Shown here: in pieces, positions 62,702 through 64,000 of the stretch
Numbering within the stretch: the stretch's first letter is position 1
Layout: each line of letters starts with the position of its first letter
Source: Phycicoccus sp. Soil748
GTDB taxonomy: Bacteria; Actinomycetota; Actinomycetes; Actinomycetales; Dermatophilaceae
Direction: 5' to 3'
Length of the DNA: 64,000 nucleotides
NCBI RefSeq assembly: GCF_001428025.1
Contig: NZ_LMSC01000005.1
Location: 110,682-174,681 of the forward strand
Program-made: the position numbers and the translations under genes
The notes under the pieces: model-generated
The model's input: the letters and a program-made list of their open reading frames with translations, nothing else
What the model was told of the DNA's origin: nothing
Databases searched by the model: none

Positions 62702-63346
62702 ATGCTCGTACCCAGCCTGCTCACCGCTGCCATGGTCGCGGCCTCGGCGCTCACGTCCTCGCCCGCCCTGGTGGCCGGGTGGGAGATGAACGACCCCGCC
62801 GGCTCCACGACGGTGGCCGACTCCGGGCCCTCCCACCTGACGGGCATCCTCAAGGGTGGCGTCAAGACCACCGGCAGCACCCTGGCGTTCTCGGGCAACG
62901 GCGTCGTGACGGCCACCGGGAGCAGCAAGCTGGCGCTGGGCTCCCAGCCGTTCACGATGGAGACGCGGCTGCGGTTCTCCAAGGTGCCGAACGCGACGGT
63001 CGGTGACTACGACATCCTCCGCGGCACCCCGGGAGGTGGCTGGCGCCTCGAGATCGTGGCCCGCAAGAAGCGGACGATCGCGGTCGCGGCGTGCGGGTAC
63101 GCGGGGTCGAAGGCGAAGCTGCTGCTCACCGGTGGTCCACACCTGGCGGACGGGGCGTGGCACGTCGTGCGGTGCGTGAAGACCGACACCTCAGTGAGCG
63201 TCGTCGTCGACGGCGTGGAGGTGGCCAAGCGCGCCATCGTGATCGGCAGCGTCACGACGAAGGACCCGCTGGCGATCGGTGCCAAGCCGACCGGCGCCGA
63301 CCCGTACACGGGCGAGCTCGACTACGTCCGCGTGTACGCCGGCTGA
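62702..63346 (+). CDS. Secreted LamG-domain (concanavalin-like) protein
   Basis: A 214-residue secreted protein. The signal peptide (about 25 residues, LVPSLLTAAMVAASALTSS) is followed by one LamG/concanavalin A-like fold: VAGWEMNDPAGSTTVADSG, FTMETRLRFSKVPNATVGDY, RCVKTDTSVSVVVDGVEVAK and GELDYVRVYAG at the end. It is likely a carbohydrate-binding or adhesion-like domain and has no catalytic residues that I can see. ATG 62702 is preceded by CAGGGGGAACC. The 216-base gap to the divergent sulfotransferase holds no gene. Confidence 0.75.
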   Translation: MLVPSLLTAAMVAASALTSSPALVAGWEMNDPAGSTTVADSGPSHLTGILKGGVKTTGSTLAFSGNGVVTATGSSKLALGSQPFTMETRLRFSKVPNATVGDYDILRGTPGGGWRLEIVARKKRTIAVAACGYAGSKAKLLLTGGPHLADGAWHVVRCVKTDTSVSVVVDGVEVAKRAIVIGSVTTKDPLAIGAKPTGADPYTGELDYVRVYAG

Positions 63347-63409
63347 CGCAGCGGTGAGACGGCGGCGGCCCGACGGCGCGGCCCGACGGCCGCGTCCAGG
63401 CGGCTGCCG

Positions 63410-63841
63410 TCAGGATGCGCCGAAGCGGCCCCGGTGCTCTAGCGGGATGAGGGGCTTGTCGCCGCGCACCTTGAGCTGCTGCACCGCCCAGGTGTTGCCG
63501 TCGGGGTCGGCGAACCCGAAGAACGTCCCCCCGTCGCGCTCGTCGAACACGGTGACCTCGCTGCACTCGACGCCCCGCCCGACGAGCTCGTCGCGGGCAG
63601 CTGCGGCGTCTGCGACGACGAGCTGGAGGCCGCGCATCGAGCCCGGGGCCATCTCCTGCTGGGCGGGGAGGGTGCCGACGACGATGGAGCAGCCTGAGCC
63701 CCGCGGGGTGAGCTGGGCGACGTCCATCTGGTCGTTCGTCGTGCGGTGGTCGAGCTCGAACCCGACCTTGTCGCGGTAGAACTCCACCGCGGACTCGAGG
63801 TCGCTCACGGGCAGGATGACGACTTCCAAGGTCCAGTCCAT
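63410..63841 (-). CDS. VOC family (glyoxalase-like) protein
   Basis: A 143-residue vicinal-oxygen-chelate fold protein. The N-terminal repeat is TLEVVILPVSDLESAVEFYR and the C-terminal GTFFGFADPDGNTWAVQQLK includes the metal-ligand Glu/Asp region. Both beta-alpha-beta units are present, so it is a complete single-domain member. The reaction and metal use are unknown. ATG 63841 is taken as the start, since the fold begins a few residues later. A possible hairpin or operator and an SOS box lie upstream. Confidence 0.8.
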   Translation of the reverse strand: MDWTLEVVILPVSDLESAVEFYRDKVGFELDHRTTNDQMDVAQLTPRGSGCSIVVGTLPAQQEMAPGSMRGLQLVVADAAAARDELVGRGVECSEVTVFDERDGGTFFGFADPDGNTWAVQQLKVRGDKPLIPLEHRGRFGAS

Positions 63842-63884
63842 GGTCTGGAGTCTTCCGGTATGGCGCGTGGCGCGCCAGAGGTCG

Positions 63885-63915
63885 GCGAATCCGGTTCGGC
63901 TGCAACTGGATTCGC
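63885..63915. repeat. Inverted repeat between divergent genes
   Basis: Twelve-base arms (63885-63896 and 63904-63915; GCGAATCCGGTT against AACTGGATTCGC, one G·U) surround a seven-base loop in the divergent gap before the last gene. It could be an operator or a small hairpin of the type seen elsewhere in the window. Confidence 0.6.
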
Positions 63916-63939
63916 ACTGTCTACCCCTTCCGATCCGGT

Positions 63940-63955
63940 TCGAACACCTGTACGA
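63940..63955 (+). promoter_or_regulatory. Near-consensus actinobacterial SOS (LexA) box
   Basis: TCGAACACCTGTACGA matches the mycobacterial-type LexA palindrome TCGAAC-N4-GTTCGA with a single mismatch (GTACGA for GTTCGA). It ends seven bases before the ATG at 63963, so LexA would block transcription of that gene. Confidence 0.6.
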
Positions 63956-63962
63956 TTGAGGC

Positions 63963-64000
63963 ATGTCCACCGCCCCGCTCGCGCAGTCCCGGCACCGCCG
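63963..64000 (+). CDS. N-terminal fragment of an SOS-controlled gene
   Basis: Only the first 12-13 codons are inside the window (MSTAPLAQSRHR). They are too short for assignment. The position just behind an SOS box suggests a DNA-damage-induced gene; in actinobacteria such boxes commonly stand before DUF222/HNH (13E12-type) nuclease genes, but this is only a guess. Confidence 0.4.
   Translation, partial: MSTAPLAQSRHR

Noticed and set aside
1..64000. tRNA or rRNA genes, insertion sequences and phage genes
   Set aside because: No cloverleaf, rRNA consensus, transposase, integrase or structural phage motif was seen on either strand.

Overview
The window is a GC-rich (about 70% or more G+C) chromosomal segment from an actinobacterium, most likely of the order Micrococcales and perhaps the family Intrasporangiaceae. 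The evidence is dense coding with frequent GTG starts and 4-8 bp start/stop overlaps, the MurT/GatD lipid II amidation pair, PspC-fused two-component signalling, an F420-type luciferase-like oxidoreductase, a SigE-family ECF sigma factor, a DUF6350 membrane protein, and a DesA3-like desaturase with its own reductase. There is no rRNA, tRNA, insertion sequence, prophage or CRISPR array. The family-level placement is inference from gene content and base composition.

Layout. 1-8526: end of a spermidine-synthase-like membrane protein, a frameshifted DUF3995 gene, murT-gatD, a kinase-like protein, and a possible glycolipid block (UPF0104 membrane protein, PIG-L deacetylase, GT4 glycosyltransferase, NUDIX hydrolase). 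8566-12638: an envelope-stress module with a small membrane protein, a PspC/LiaF-like protein, a PspC-fused histidine kinase and a LuxR-type regulator. 12671-21000: a stress oxidoreductase, a DinB2-like Y-family polymerase, quinone oxidoreductase, two GNAT acetyltransferases, family 5 uracil-DNA glycosylase, a FUSC exporter and an MFS transporter. 21017-26062: PcrA helicase, M23 peptidase, lipase, stand-alone B12-binding protein. 26170-37390: a run of secreted proteins (S15/CocE hydrolase, thermolysin-like M4 protease, an M15-like peptidase with a peptidoglycan-binding domain, two paralogous I36-domain proteins fused to different wall-active domains, and an HTH-TM-Nbr1 protein), interrupted by a lipoprotein, a dehydratase and a decayed DUF3048 lipoprotein gene.

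37521-46661 is core metabolism and signalling: sucCD, a SigE-family sigma factor with a membrane partner, DUF6350, F420 oxidoreductase, purN-purH. 47238-50725 is a small catabolic unit (ring-opening amidohydrolase, carbamate kinase, PucR regulator), followed divergently by a ferredoxin reductase and acyl desaturase. 53402-60807 holds a methyltransferase, an alpha/beta-hydrolase-LuxR fusion that has lost its nucleophile, and a CaiB/HyuB/HyuA operon. The end carries a phosphatase, sulfotransferase, LamG protein, VOC protein and the first codons of a gene behind a near-consensus SOS box.

Most notable signals: (i) the tandem I36-NlpC/P60 and I36-SpoIID secreted proteins, a few kb from an M4 protease of the type that I36 inhibitors target; (ii) a DinB with isoleucine at the steric gate; (iii) perfect 46-nt hairpins of one sequence family at two convergent or intergenic sites, with compensatory arm changes, and a 48-nt near-perfect palindrome in frame inside hyuA; (iv) three copies of a 52-bp-period repeat at 47060-47200; (v) an HTH-TM-Nbr1 protein; (vi) a LuxR regulator with an inactivated hydrolase domain as probable sensor.
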